NCBI GenBank assembly: GCA_977006965.1
Contig: OZ345379.1
Coordinates: 372,001-436,000 of the forward strand
Origin: Phymatolithon calcareum
Taxonomy: Eukaryota; Rhodophyta; Florideophyceae; Hapalidiales
Direction of reading: 5' to 3'
DNA length: 64,000 nt
The first letter of the stretch is position 1, and each line of letters opens with the position of its first letter. Of the stretch, positions 51,009 through 62,269 are shown piece by piece. The notes below the pieces were generated by a model. It did not search any database. It saw only the letters and a list, made by a program, of their open reading frames with translations, and was not told where the DNA came from. The translations under genes and the position numbers were made by a program.

Positions 51009-51530
51009 ATGGTTTCCATTTTCACATCTCGCTCCACCGTCGCGTTTCTTGCCATTGTTACCACCCTCTTCATCGCATCCGCCTCCGCCGCCGATCCCCA
51101 TGCCAAGCAGTGCTACGAGCAATACCAGAAGTGCTGTTACGTCCCTGTTGAATGTGGATACATTACCAAGTCCGTCAAGGTTACTCCACGTTGCGACTAC
51201 AAGCATTGCCACAAGGAGTGCAAACCATACTGCCAGTTCGTCAAGAAAACAGTTCCGATCAAAACCTGTGTCCACGGCAGCTGCTCGTTGAAGTATATTA
51301 AGGTTCAGGACAAAATTTGCAAGTCGATTTGCAAAGATGTGTGCAAGTGGATCAAGGCGGTTTGCATCAAGTACAAGGTGTTCCAGTACACGAAGTTTTG
51401 CTATAAGGTGGATTGCGAGAAGCTCGCGATCGATGGTAACTCAAAGTCGCCGGTTGCGTTTGTGGGTAAAGATGCGAAGCTCGTTGGGGTGCACCCCGGG
51501 ACGAGGAAGATCATCGAGGCCGCACACTAA
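51009..51530 (+). CDS. Secreted Cys/Lys-rich protein, right palindrome copy
   Basis: 173 aa, identical in sequence to the product of 49,932-50,453, read in the opposite direction. Signal peptide, 16 cysteines and basic character are the same. The two genes are head to head with 555 bp between their ATG codons. No intron in either. Identical products, with a few differences in the non-coding parts of the arms, fit either very recent duplication or ongoing arm-to-arm gene conversion. Confidence 0.8.
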   Translation: MVSIFTSRSTVAFLAIVTTLFIASASAADPHAKQCYEQYQKCCYVPVECGYITKSVKVTPRCDYKHCHKECKPYCQFVKKTVPIKTCVHGSCSLKYIKVQDKICKSICKDVCKWIKAVCIKYKVFQYTKFCYKVDCEKLAIDGNSKSPVAFVGKDAKLVGVHPGTRKIIEAAH

Positions 51531-51716
51531 GTGTGGTGAAAAGAGGAGCAAATCCGCTCCTGTTGTTTTCCACCGAGTGTTGCGTGGAGCTTTTGTGCTC
51601 CGATATCCGAAGCTTTATTTATGTTGAGAAGAGAAATAGTAACATTGCTCTTCTGAAGTAAGCCAATTTCTCAGTGTTGCAGCTCACTTCTTCTATTTAT
51701 ACGCACTGGATATGTC

Positions 51717-52140
51717 TTCATATTGCGAGTGCTTTTTAAAAGTATCATTTGCTCAATGCGTTTTATATGTCTTGTTCTTCTGAGAAGAATGGGGAATTCC
51801 ATTGCTACCAGCAACCACCTTTACAAGGAAGTGCAAATTGCACTGTGCAATGCTCGTGATCCCTTTTGAAGCAATGTTACATATCTCCTTTATAAGGTAC
51901 ATGCTTCGTCAAAATGATGCTTGGCTGTGCATTGGAGGCGGGCAGTCATAGACTTTGTATCCGGTGGCCTCTTCTCGACTTCGCCGGCGCGGGGGACTGC
52001 ATAGCGGGAAGTCGTGAATACGGTGCCTGGGACAGTTATTTTTAGGGACGTGCTAGAACCAGAGCTGAGACTATTTTGCGAAGATAGGGATCTCCTCGCA
52101 CTTCCCCAGTGAATAGGTGAAGCATCCTAGCGTTCTTTCA
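51717..52140. other. Intergenic, no supported gene
   Basis: Unique sequence right of the palindrome. No features recognised. Confidence 0.5.
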
Positions 52141-52755
52141 TCAAATCCTCTCACCAGTCGTTGGGGGAATACATAGTACACCAGAATTTGCACAATGGAC
52201 ACATCGACCTTTAACGCTTCGGTTCTCACAGTCAGCACCTTCTTCAACCCCGCCTTCTGAGCCGGACGGAGAAAAGTCTTTCAGCATACCGAAAGCCTTC
52301 TTGGTAGACGAAATGTTTCTTGAGGGCTGCGCCGCTGACGCAAATAAACGATAAGTGCCTGTATTGCACATAGCCACAGCGCTGACATTCTTCGCCAGAA
52401 TCAGGAGGAAGCCGACTTCAGATATATAGGTGTCGCTGTATTTCCGGAGTTTGAGGGCGAAAACTTCCACACTGGTATAAATCTTGATCTTATGGAGGAG
52501 CCGTGTTCCAGCAGAGGAAGGTCGAGAATAAGATCCATGTCGCTCAATTTCACTCTCAGAGTGACGCTGTCCCGCTCGAAGAAGGCATGGTATCCGAAAC
52601 ACTACTGACGGGTCTGGAACGGGATTAAGGTCGGCCACATGTAGTGGGTTGTTCTCTTGGCCAGCGCAGTTATCGTCAAAAGCGCTGCCGTCCCACGCGG
52701 AAAAAGCCGCCACGCTGTGCGGCGTCTGGGAAACACTGGTCAAGGTAACACACAT
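52141..52755 (-). CDS. Hypothetical protein, doubtful
   Basis: A 204-codon frame from ATG 52755, unrecognised. It has a short Cys-rich end (CENRSVKGRCVHCANSGVLC) that recalls a zinc-binding knuckle. An overlapping minus-strand frame (52,676-53,020) may represent an upstream part joined by a frameshift or intron. It lies in repeat-rich DNA, so a decayed element is as likely as a gene. Confidence 0.25.
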   Translation of the reverse strand: MCVTLTSVSQTPHSVAAFSAWDGSAFDDNCAGQENNPLHVADLNPVPDPSVVFRIPCLLRAGQRHSESEIERHGSYSRPSSAGTRLLHKIKIYTSVEVFALKLRKYSDTYISEVGFLLILAKNVSAVAMCNTGTYRLFASAAQPSRNISSTKKAFGMLKDFSPSGSEGGVEEGADCENRSVKGRCVHCANSGVLCIPPTTGERI

Positions 52756-53091
52756 CGCCTTGATCGGCGTACATAGACGGCATCTCCATTGAATACGGAA
52801 TACAAGGGATCGAGTTGGTCCGCGGCTTTTTGAAACGCATGCCTACCAGATGTCGTACTGTAGACACAACAAGGAATTTGAATAACTCGAAAGATTGGCG
52901 CTTGGTGAGATGCCCACCAATTTGCTCCGTCATCTCTTGCGAGAATGTTGGTTGGAAGAGTAGTCCCCGTGGGAAAGGCAATTTAAGCCGAGGTAGCTTG
53001 TCAGCTAATAGAGGAGTCAATCAAGTTTGAATGCTTCTTGAGATAACGCAACACTATTCATTTATTAATTTTGCGTATTCCCCTTGTGGGG

Positions 53092-53430
53092 CTAGGAACA
53101 CTTTGAGGCCCTAAGCTTCTTCCATTCAAATCTATTTGTTGCGAGTTTGACTGCTGTTTGCACGTCGAGGTCCGGGAAGTCGCCATAGATTGACTCTGGG
53201 GTTGGTCGGACGCGGTGAAGTAGCACTTGAAGAACCAAACGACTTTCGTCCATCCTAATAATGTGTCCGAGCCAACTCCATCGTACGTCTCTGTCGCAGA
53301 ATAACGCAAGACTAATCAATCGCTCATTTCGCATTGCTCGAGTAGCTCCCCACGCCGAGTAAGGATTGGCATTGGCAGAGGACGATAGCATGAACGGAAA
53401 TTGTCCGTCATTGTCATCTGAGATGAGCAC
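53092..53430 (-). pseudogene. LINE-type reverse transcriptase C-terminal fragment
   Basis: Contains VRWSWLGHIIRMDESRLVLQVLL, the WLGHxxRM motif found behind the RT domain of many non-LTR retrotransposons, followed by a tail with DLDVQTAVKLATNRFEWKK. No RT core or endonuclease is present upstream in this frame. This is the usual 5'-truncated relic of a LINE insertion. Confidence 0.7.
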
Positions 53431-54189
53431 AGAGAGCGAACTAACGGGCCCGTTGGTGAGCTGTGGGGCTGTGAAAGTATATTAGTACATAGTGAGAGGC
53501 ATTAAGTGCCACAAGAATGCTTTTCAGAAGTCGGTGACCATCCGTTACATCATAGGCGGCGAGAGGAATGGTGACAATTTACACACCCATTTTAAAGTTT
53601 GGGTCTGTTCCAGCCTCAATGTTAACGAACGATGTAAGCTTGCTATCAGTGCCGCTTGCCGGGTCCTGAAGCGCAGCCTGGGCGATGGCATAGGTTTGGA
53701 GGTGAAACGGGCATGTGGCCCCAGGAAGGGTGATAAGCGCGGCGCATACGGCTGCAAGGGGCGACATTGCGAGATCTTGATCGAAGCAGTGCAGTATCGG
53801 AGTATGGTTCGCAGTTGCAATTACCCGAGGAGGATCCTTTCGCGGCGAATGAAGGGTTCATATGCAGATGCACACAATTATTCACAAGTCGCATGAGGCT
53901 TCTTTGATAAGGGTAGGCGCAATATCAACTGCCTCCTCCTCGGTCGAAGACGAGTCAACGCAGATCTGAAAATTCAGAATAGGATTTCAAGGAACGCAGA
54001 AGAACGTTTATCAAACCATCGAAGCAGGGACGAATACGAATGTTCCTCGCGTGGAGGTGCAATGGCGTACATTGAACCACGTGAACAATACTGTTTGACA
54101 ACAGCACCGTTTGGGCGCAAGACGATCCAGGTTAAGGTGTGCTGGACCGATTATGCCCCAAAGAGCTCCAGTACGGATCTGAAATGGCC

Positions 54190-54440
54190 CAAAATGTCAT
54201 CATTTTGGGAAATAATTTGGCCACTCTCTATCCCGACGTTGTAAAAAGTGACCATACTATTCCCCAAAATATCATTCCGTCGGGGTGATATATCCCATGT
54301 CTCTCCTCAGCAACGCCCAGCCGGATGACATATTCCATGTCTCCCGCCGACTCGGCCACTTTTTTCCTCGGCGGCGCCGAGGAAAAAAGTGGCCAAATTA
54401 TTCCCTAAAATTTCATTCCCGAGGGGTGACATGTCACCCG
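54190..54440. mobile_element. Small fold-back element
   Basis: Ends are inverted to each other (ttgggaaataatttggccac at left, aagtggccaaattattccct at right). The right end contains a perfect 19-bp-armed hairpin around 54,350-54,392 (ggccacttttttcctcggc and complement, loop ggc). No coding capacity. The related duplication at 56,9xx lacks it, which supports insertion. Confidence 0.65.
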
Positions 54441-54553
54441 CCGGCCGAAACGAAAAGGGGAAGTCTACTACCTCAAAACAGGGCTGATAAGCCGGTTATC
54501 GCCGTCAACTTCCGGGACCGGCCATGATTCGAAACCACTCGGTAGTCGCGCGA

Positions 54554-54606
54554 GCGTGATTTCGGTCCCTCGGGCCCCCCACGGGCCCCTTGGGACCAAA
54601 ATCACG
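54554..54606. repeat. Imperfect inverted repeat (hairpin)
   Basis: cgtgatttcggtccctcggg pairs with cccttgggaccaaaatcacg, separated by a C/G-rich centre. The stem would be stable in RNA or DNA. Confidence 0.6.
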
Positions 54607-55038
54607 CCCTTGTGACGTCCCTCGTGATTCCAACTGTGCACCGAAATCCAAGCTCAAGAATTAGCACCTACGAACCCTCGAACTTGCGCATCTCACCAAC
54701 AAGAAACCAAGGTGCAGACGCGCAGCATCTTCTTCCATTCGCTCGACTGCATGGAGCCATTGTTTCTTTGTTCTCCCGTCCTCTCGTCCCTTTTTGTTCT
54801 TGTAGATTAGCTTAGGGAAGCGAATGTTCAGGTGTGGATCAGATGGTATTCTGGATGGACGTGGTCAGATGTACTGGATCAGGTCCGACAGCATTATAAG
54901 ATGTAATTTCCCCGAGGGCTCCACTCTCTGACCGCACATTACTGACACAGCTCTATTGCTTTCTCAAAAGTTTTGAAGTTTTGGCACTTAGAGGAGATCG
55001 AGATAATGACACAGCGCCTCTTCGATTGATTGAGAGAG

Positions 55039-55070
55039 ATATTGAATGTTTCTAAACATTCAATATCTAA
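55039..55070. repeat. Perfect 32-bp palindrome
   Basis: agatattgaatgttt, ct, aaacattcaatatct. Fifteen-base arms with a 2-base loop, just right of the duplicated block. Confidence 0.7.
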
Positions 55071-56149
55071 TTTAAAAGCCCCACAGTCGTACGTGGAATC
55101 GGGCAAGGCTTCCTCAGCTGCTGTTTAGCGCAGAACCGATCTTTTCTTTCGTATGATCTTCGTCCAAATCCTCCAACCTCTACGGGATTGATGAGACCTG
55201 GGGTCAACCTCTCATGCCTTGTCTTCTGCACTTCAGTACAGGCTTTCGTCGTTCCCCAGGCACTCTATGAGTGCTTGCTGAATAGGATTTTTCTTATTGT
55301 TACCAATCGATCCGTGGACGGCTAGGGGAACACTTCTGAAGAGCAGCGTGGACTCAATTCTGTCGAAACCCAAAAGCTCCATTTCCATAAAGCGCTGTAG
55401 TCAGCATAATTCAAAAACTACATCAGAGGCTCTGATGTCGACAAAAGATCTCCTAGTGGGAAAAACATGTCGCCTCCTGTGCCACGCAGAATTTTTCGAC
55501 CCTTTCGCCTCTACGATTTGCGTGGGGGGTCTGCGACGTCCCATGGCCAGGGCTCTGAACAATGCTATTGTTTAGAATTGCCAGACTTCTGACAATGCCC
55601 ATTGCCCATTTCGCTCGCGCTAAGATACCAATGGGCATTGCAATGTCTGCCGTCGCAACAATAGGATTTGCAATGCTTCCAGAAACCGCAATGAGGATCT
55701 TGTACCATTGATATGGGAACATTCTTAATCACCACTAGTCGGATGTACCCGTACATGGCTAGGTCGTACTCGGAAAGTGATTGCAACTGAAAATGAGAGC
55801 GAATGGTACCAACGCGTTGTTTAGTTGCACTAATAGCGTCGTTATACATTCCCATGACGGTCTCATCTTGATCTTTGGCCGTCTTTCCTCGACTTTAGCA
55901 ACTTTTGAGGTCCCCGTAAGGGTTGCTGAACCCAGTCTTGTCCAGAAACGATACAGCAGAAATGGAAAACGCTGGTTTGGGGCAGCGATAGGTGAAGTTA
56001 TCATCCTCAATTCTGCGGTCGAGCGTTTTGTCATACACCAGGCGTCGTTCCTTGCCGACAAAAGGCATCAGTGCTTCAACGATTTCCTTGGGGGTAGCAC
56101 GCTTTGGCTTCGACATTGCCGAAAGAGCCCACACCCAGTATAACAGGGG
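55071..56149. other. Intergenic between the two duplicated blocks
   Basis: No gene assigned. The minus-strand frames at 55,895-56,134 (MSKPKRATPKEIVEALMPFV within it) and 55,453-55,722 look protein-like but are short and unrecognised. They could be exons of a decayed gene. Confidence 0.35.
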
Positions 56150-57385
56150 TACAGGTTGGAGAGGCAGTGAACGGTGACCTTTTCAAAGTGAGGATCTGTT
56201 GCAGCTCAATTGACCTATTCACACCACTCTTTTCTCACTTTGATACACCATCGTGGCACGCTACGAAACCTATTCGTAGTTGCACACGATTAATCTACAG
56301 CGTGATTGCAGCTCAGTCCGCGTTAAATGAGCGAACTGTACGTACAAAGATAGTGGGACATGACGTCATCTGGAGTGAGGTTGGCACTTATTGCAATGGC
56401 TACGTATTCGACGAACAGCAATGGAATCTGCAGTGTACCTGGCTGCAGCAATGGCCACTGGGCATTGCAAAATACAATACATTCGGATACCAATGGATTG
56501 GGTAATAGCCCTGCCCATGGCGTTTTTGCGCGGAAACCTCAATGGGCAAGTACTGTATACTGACATCTCGTTTCTGGCGTACAGAGCGGTGATAGGGATG
56601 TGAAAAGATGAGGGTGAAGGCCTGTCCGTCCATTTGCTCTGAAAACAGACTTACTCTTAGAAGATTTGCCTGCCCTACAATAAAATTTACTGTAGGACTG
56701 GCATTTAACTTCAAATAGTACAGAATGAGAAGTATCAACTGGCTTTGGCACATCAGAATACAATTTCAAGGAATGCAGAAGGACGTTTATCAAACCATAG
56801 GAGCAGTGACGATGACAAACGTCCTACGCGTCGAAGAGCAAAGGCACACAATGAACCACTTGTAAAATACGGTTTGCTCACAGCACCGTTCGGCCGCACG
56901 ACTATCCGTTTCAAAGAGTGTCCTGGATATTGTCATACCCAGCTCGTAGCCCGCAGTAGCCGCCACGAGAGCCGGTCCAACGGCGACCAACACTGAACCT
57001 AAATCAAAAAAAACGAATATCCCGAGCTCAGGATCATAGCACCTGCCAACTCGCGAGCTCGCGCATCTCAACAGCAAGAAACCAAGGTGCATCCGTGAAA
57101 TATCTGCCTCTGCCCGCTCGACCACATCGAGCAATCGTTTCTTCTGTTCTCCCACCCTACCATCCCCTTTTGTTCTTGTAGATTAGTTTAGGGAAGCGGA
57201 AGTCCAAGGTTTGAACTGGTCCTGCTCTGAATGGAGCTCCTCAGATGCGCTGGGTTAGGCCGGGCAGCATTATAGGATGTGATTTCCTCGAGGGCACCAC
57301 CCGACGACCGCACATTACCGACACAGCTTTATTGCGTTAACAAAAGTTCTGGCACCTAGCGGAGATCGAGATAATATTTAACTCT
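56150..57385. repeat. Diverged direct duplication, right copy
   Basis: Partner of 53,530-55,020. The minus-strand frame 56,790-57,155 has a hydrophobic run (GSVLVAVGPALVAATAGYELG) and a Cys pair, weakly echoed in the left copy (KRCC..QTV..WF). The ancestral block may thus have held a membrane-protein gene, now unreadable in both. Confidence 0.65.
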
Positions 57386-57546
57386 AATGAAGTGTTCTAA
57401 AGTGCGAAAGTCAAGTTCACGCCTTATCCAAATTGATTATGGCACTCAATCCGCAAGAAAAGGAAGGCTTTCATTTACTTAAGGACTGGAAGATCTTCAA
57501 CCAAATAATTCTGTATACATAGCAGAGAAAAAGCAAATTGCTTTTT

Positions 57547-57587
57547 GCCTGTCGGGGCATTTGCTTTAAGCAAATGCCACGACAGGC
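57547..57587. terminator. Hairpin just past the membrane gene stop
   Basis: gcctgtcggggcatttgctt pairs with aagcaaatgccacgacaggc. It is a 41-base fold-back with two small mismatches, lying 17 bases beyond the stop codon of the minus-strand gene ending at 57,604. A preceding aagcaaattgcttttt adds a second smaller fold. A role in 3'-end formation or transcript stability is possible but unproven. Confidence 0.5.
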
Positions 57588-57603
57588 CAACACTCTCAGA
57601 TTA

Positions 57604-59386
57604 TCACAGCCCTATCACTTGGCGATATTGAAATCGCCTGCGAGTCATGTATATTACCACGAGGGACAGACCTGCAATTAAAAAGAATGGTCCCAGTACA
57701 ACGGCTAAAATCGGTCCTAGGAAACCTGCATCGATTTTCTTCGCTGGCTGCCCACAATCTAGCGACGTCAACTCGTCGCCATCTTTCGACAGCACCCTCT
57801 TCATCGCACCGGTCAACCGTAACGAAAGTATGGATCGATCGATTTTGAGCCTCACATCTTTTGGCACATTCGAATTCAAATACCACCCGCCGGGGTAGGA
57901 GGGCGAAGGATGTTGTACACTGTAAATTTTCAGGTGGTCGCACACTTTTTCCTTCTTCAAATAATACGTTGCACAAAACTGAAGGACAAATGCAGGATTC
58001 TAGGTTAGATGTCAAGCGGAAAAAGAATTGGAATCGTATAGGATCGGGAAAGCCATACACGTAAAGTGACAAGATAATTCGCCGAAAGCTTATCATTCAT
58101 CAATCTGGAGAAACTACATTGCGCGTTAGTCACTGAGAAGTCTGCAGAGATCGAGCTCACTAGGCACAGGTAAACGTACCAGTCCGTCATATTCGAACAG
58201 AGCTTCCAAGGAACATTGAGTGAGCCGTATTTCCCTTCAGGATCCACTGAATACGGGTAATAGAAAAGTTGTATATGTTACAACCATTCTCACTCAAGCT
58301 AAAAAGTCAGTCATTTCGTAACAAAATCCTACTGCATCGGATAAAAATTGGCGGCAATTCCATACCTGTTCTCCGAAAAAAATAATCGGCAACTCCGACA
58401 GGAGAAACGACAAAATGTTGAAGGTCGCTTTCCGAAAGACTCTGCACATCTTTTGTTAACGATTTCGAACTCTCCATGAACATGTACTGCACAACCGCAA
58501 TTTCATAGTATAACAAGGCAATGACCCAAAAACCAGAAAAAGCTGTTCTCAATGCCGTAGCTGCAAGTTTGTTCCAACGTTGTACATCCTCCTGCAAGAG
58601 CATCGTATATCCACTGCCTCCTAGTTGCTTGTCCGACTCTTGCAAATCCTCGTGCATTGCAGTGTCTCTGTTCAAGGGGTCATACGAGAGCCGGATCAGC
58701 AAGAAGCAGAGAACGTACAATCCAAGAAATGATCCAACAAGGCAAAGAAAATTTCTGAAGTCAAGTGAGAATACTGCTGCGGACAAAGCGGCCGTTGATA
58801 TTGAACGATCGTCTCTCTTTCCAACAATAACCATTTCTGTTTCCATGAACGGGACGCTTGGCGTCGAGTGCCGGGAGAGACGGAAAGGAGTCTGGAACAA
58901 TAATCCGGATACGGCAAACCAATGTTTCTCCCTCGTTGCAACGTGCTCCTCCATGAATTGCAACATCCCGTTGTATGTGCATTTGTCTCCTGCGTACACA
59001 CACCGAGCATCATGCAATACCGGTATAGAGTCCTTGATCTTAAACATAGTGCCGTGGAGATCAGGAAAATAGCTTGCGCGGTCTCTGCAACGAAAAATAG
59101 TCTGGTTGTCCTCATTCTTCATGCGCGGATCGAGAACAATAAACTGCAGAAGATAATAGCACGGATTTAGAATGCAATGGAGTTGCGGACGTTCTACGGA
59201 GGAAAAATTGTGGTCTATACTTACCGGTTCTTCCTCCCTAAAGAGAAAGCATATGCTCTTTTTGCAAGCATCAAAGTGCTGAGGGTCGGTGCGGAAGCGA
59301 GACAAGCAAGGCCCAGATATTATTTCCTCCCTTCCAAGAGCAGCGGTGACGACCAGAGCGACGCTACTGAGGAAAAGCGATGGCAT
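57604..59386 (-). CDS. Five-exon receptor-like membrane protein, member 1
   Basis: 478 aa from join 57604..57978, 58059..58113, 58180..58246, 58366..59143, 59225..59386 on the minus strand; all four introns are GT-AG (80, 66, 119 and 81 bp) and phases agree. Start is ATG 59386, opening a signal peptide (MPSLFLSSVALVVTAALG). An ectodomain follows with FRCRDR, FPDLHG, KDSI and CVYAGDKC. TM1 is about 184-207, TM2 about 254-276. A second outside region has CSNMTDW and SNVPKDVRLKIDRSI, and TM3 lies about 438-462 before a short basic tail. Family unknown. It is paralogous over its whole length with 60,341-62,196. The first intron is stop-free and in frame, so a retained form would still be translated. 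Extracellular sensing or adhesion is conceivable. Confidence 0.75.
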
Positions 59387-60340
59387 GGCGAGACGAGAAA
59401 TTGATTTTGGAGGGAACGCTAGCAATACAGTTTCTGAAAGGATGTGCAACTCTCAAGAGCGCATAATTTAGTACCTGTCTCTCTCTTTGCTCCCTTCTCG
59501 ATGAAATATCCTCGCTTCGGTGCAGAAATGGACAACAAGGTACATGTCAAAGAGTTGAGATATCTCACAGCGTAGAAACCCTACTGCGGAGTGTAGAAAC
59601 GATGTCATTGTTGCCAGGTGAACTGAAAGGTAACTCATATCACTACAGTAGAACACTTCTCCTATTTCACAAAAAATAGATGCGAAGGAGGATACATCTG
59701 CTCTGTCTTTCCATTGTACGGCACAAACGTATACTGCGTGCGGAACCTAAAAAATGAAATCCTAAATCTTCGAAAAAGATGCATGATTAACATGTGCAGG
59801 TGACTACTGGACAGTACATAGGAAATGTTTGCAGCCAATAAATCTAGAAGCGTTGGCCTCGCTGATTCCAGCACTTAACAATACGGATGCAGAATGCTCA
59901 CAACGCTACTGCATTAAATGTTTTTCCTTCAAGCAAACCGTTTTTAGAAGATGAGGATAATATTGACAACTGGGTGTAACCTCTGGAAGATACAGATGTA
60001 GGAGCGAGTTGCTTCCACTTGGGATTGCTAAGAATTATATCAAGTGTGTTCGTTTTCCATGTGAAATCTGTCTTGGATGGATACTACTGTCTAACAAAAA
60101 TGTTGATTTTTTCATGTTCCGAAGAGTGTTCATCGACCCTGTTTTCCTCGGAATGACCAACAAGAATATTAGGCTATAACAAGGACTGCGCTACACGGAG
60201 GTACGCTGCAGTTTCTACTCATCTAATCTTTCGGAAATGATAGCTCTTTTCAATGTAGACGAGGCGAAAGTTTCTCTTCGGTTGAAGTATGGTGTCTTGA
60301 GCGCAATGACCCTTGGTCTTCAGCACATTTCTTTTTTCGC
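59387..60340. promoter_or_regulatory. Shared upstream region of the divergent membrane pair
   Basis: 954 bp between the two start codons. No ORF supported. It should hold both promoters. The short frames at 59,468-59,656 and 59,662-59,874 have no recognisable content. Confidence 0.45.
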
Positions 60341-62196
60341 ATGTACCCGATGACTTCTCGCTCTCATCCTATTAGTCATGCCACATGCAAGCTCTTGTTT
60401 GCTCTCTTCTCTGCTTTGAATGTGGTCGCGTTTCAAGAAGAAGGAACGTTGAGCTGTCTGTCTCTGCTTCGAAAAGACGAAACTATGTTCAAGCTCTGCG
60501 AAAACCCAGGATGTTTCCTGATCCAGGCTGATCCTCCAGTACGTACTGATGTTCAACGTCGCTTCGCGTTCATTACATTCCAATCTCTTCCTAACTTGCA
60601 TATTTCATCTCTTGCAGTTTGTCAATTTAGATCCGAGCATGGTTGCCCAAAACAATCAGACGCCTTTCCGATGTGAAGACCGCGTGATGCACTTCCCCGA
60701 CCTTGACGGGAGTATCTTTTACGTTAAAGACTCTATTCAAGCATTTCGTAATGCATTTTGCGTGTATTCGGGGAATAATTGCTCAGTGACCAGCATGCTC
60801 AACTTCATCGAAGAACATTCTGGTCCGAATAGCAAATATCGCTTTTTCGCTTTCGGGTTGCAGGTTCCTTACCGTGCATCCCGATACGCGAAAACAACCT
60901 TCGCGCTAGCGGAAAGACAAGCTGTACTTGTGTTGATTCGAAATGAACAAATGGAGAGCGGAAATATTTTCTCGAGAATGGCTTCAACCTTCGACTTGAG
61001 CGCTTTACTATGCATTTTCGTCGCTGTTGCTGCGATTCTGACTCTTGGCCTTTTAACCATATTAGTTTTCAATGGGCGAGTGACGCTCCCGATTATTATC
61101 CAAAACATACTTGGAGATCACGATCCAGCACAACAAAATCCTGCTCCGATACTAAGTGACGGAACGGATTTAAATACTCACCAAGCAGAACTTCGACAAG
61201 GTGTCAGTCTGGCCATGGCAACATTGAAACTAGCTCTCCATGCAGTTCTCTTCACAGTCACTTTAATTTCTGGAGTTGTGGGAGCCTACTGGCTTATCAC
61301 TAATTCTCCCGAAGCCGTCCATGTTGACCTAGACGGGCTTACTAGAAACGAGCTGTCGGAGTTTATGGTTCCCGCGGACAGTCCTTTGGCATCCGCGTTC
61401 AAGTATCGAGGTAGGTGACGGAAATTTTCTATTCACTTGCCCGAAAATATGCGTTTTGTTGGACGGGAACTAACTTCAAACTTCAGTGACATCCGTGAAA
61501 ATGGTGGGGCGTGGAGAAAAAGTCGAAATAGGGGACACCCAAACTCCCTATCATTTTTGCAACGACCAGGCGGACTGGTGCGTATATTTCTCTCTTCGCC
61601 ATCACTTTTTCTTCTTGTTTGGCTGCAAGCCCAGGTCTGAGAGACTAATGGTCCATTTCGTACCGACAGTTTTAAGAAGCTAGAGGATAGAGACCATCCG
61701 GCAAAGAAACTGGTTATATCTCGGGTAAGTTCTTCTTAAAGCATTCTTCAGAATCAGTTGTGCTGGTATTTCAAATGCGTTTTTAAGTCTTAACTAGCGT
61801 TGCTCATGTGCTTTGTAGCCCGTCGCAATGGAATATCTTCAAGAGAACAAGGCATGCGATCGATTTGTAATTTACCCTGAGAAGAAGTCTCTGTTCACAT
61901 ACTATCGGGTCTGGCACATGAGTTCGAGCGTACCAAGGGAGGTTCAAGCAAGTATCGATCGCTCCATTTGGTTTCTAAGATTGAAGGGCAAAGCTCAGGC
62001 CCTGTTGTCCAGGGACACAGGAAGCTATACTTCTCAAAGTTGCGAAGATCAGTCCCCACGACTGCAAGGCAAGATAATTTGGCCTCTAATAGCTTTTCCC
62101 GTGGTACCACTTCTGGTATTTGCGTTAATAGTGATAGTATGGGGACACGCAAGACGGAGAACGAATCGTCGTCCGCCGCAAGAAGAAAGGTTATAG
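60341..62196 (+). CDS. Five-exon receptor-like membrane protein, member 2
   Basis: 504 aa from join 60341..60538, 60618..61410, 61487..61577, 61670..61724, 61819..62196; introns of 79, 76, 92 and 94 bp, all GT-AG. ATG 60341 (or 60350) opens a signal peptide (KLLFALFSALNVVAF). The ectodomain matches member 1: FVNLDPSM, FRCEDR, FPDLDG, KDSI, CVYSGNNC. Two TM segments follow (ALLCIFVAVAAILTLGLLTIL and HAVLFTVTLISGVVGAYWL), then an outside region (HFCNDQADCFKKLEDRD, SSVPREVQASIDRSI), and a final TM (IIWPLIAFPVVPLLVFALIVI) before a basic tail. Intron positions and phases equal those of member 1, and exon 4 is 55 bp in both. Function unknown. Confidence 0.75.
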
Positions 62197-62269
62197 TAAA
62201 TATCTAAGCTCGAACTTGTCGATATTCAAATCGTACGTTTTAGAGAAGTGCAAGGTTCGTTGTTGTGGC

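Larger units (their letters stand above)
50828..51716. repeat. Palindrome, right arm (889 bp)
   Basis: Inverted partner of 49,747-50,634. Identity continues 180 bp past the stop codon, then ends sharply after ctggatatgtc. Confidence 0.95.
53530..55020. repeat. Diverged direct duplication, left copy
   Basis: Related piece by piece to 56,150-57,385. Best pieces are 53,970-54,130 (gatttcaaggaacgcagaa, acgtttatcaaaccat, acagcaccgtttgg) and 54,640-55,015 (gcgcatctcaccaac, caagaaaccaaggtgca, tttttgttcttgtagatta, cagcattataagatgtaatt). A fold-back element sits between the two pieces here and is absent from the other copy. Possible coding fragments on the minus strand (about 53,579-53,767) are unrecognised. 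Confidence 0.7.

Noticed and set aside
53492-53896. 134-codon plus-strand frame in the duplicated block.
   Set aside because: Opens only from GTG and lies opposite a short minus-strand frame. Neither is recognisable.
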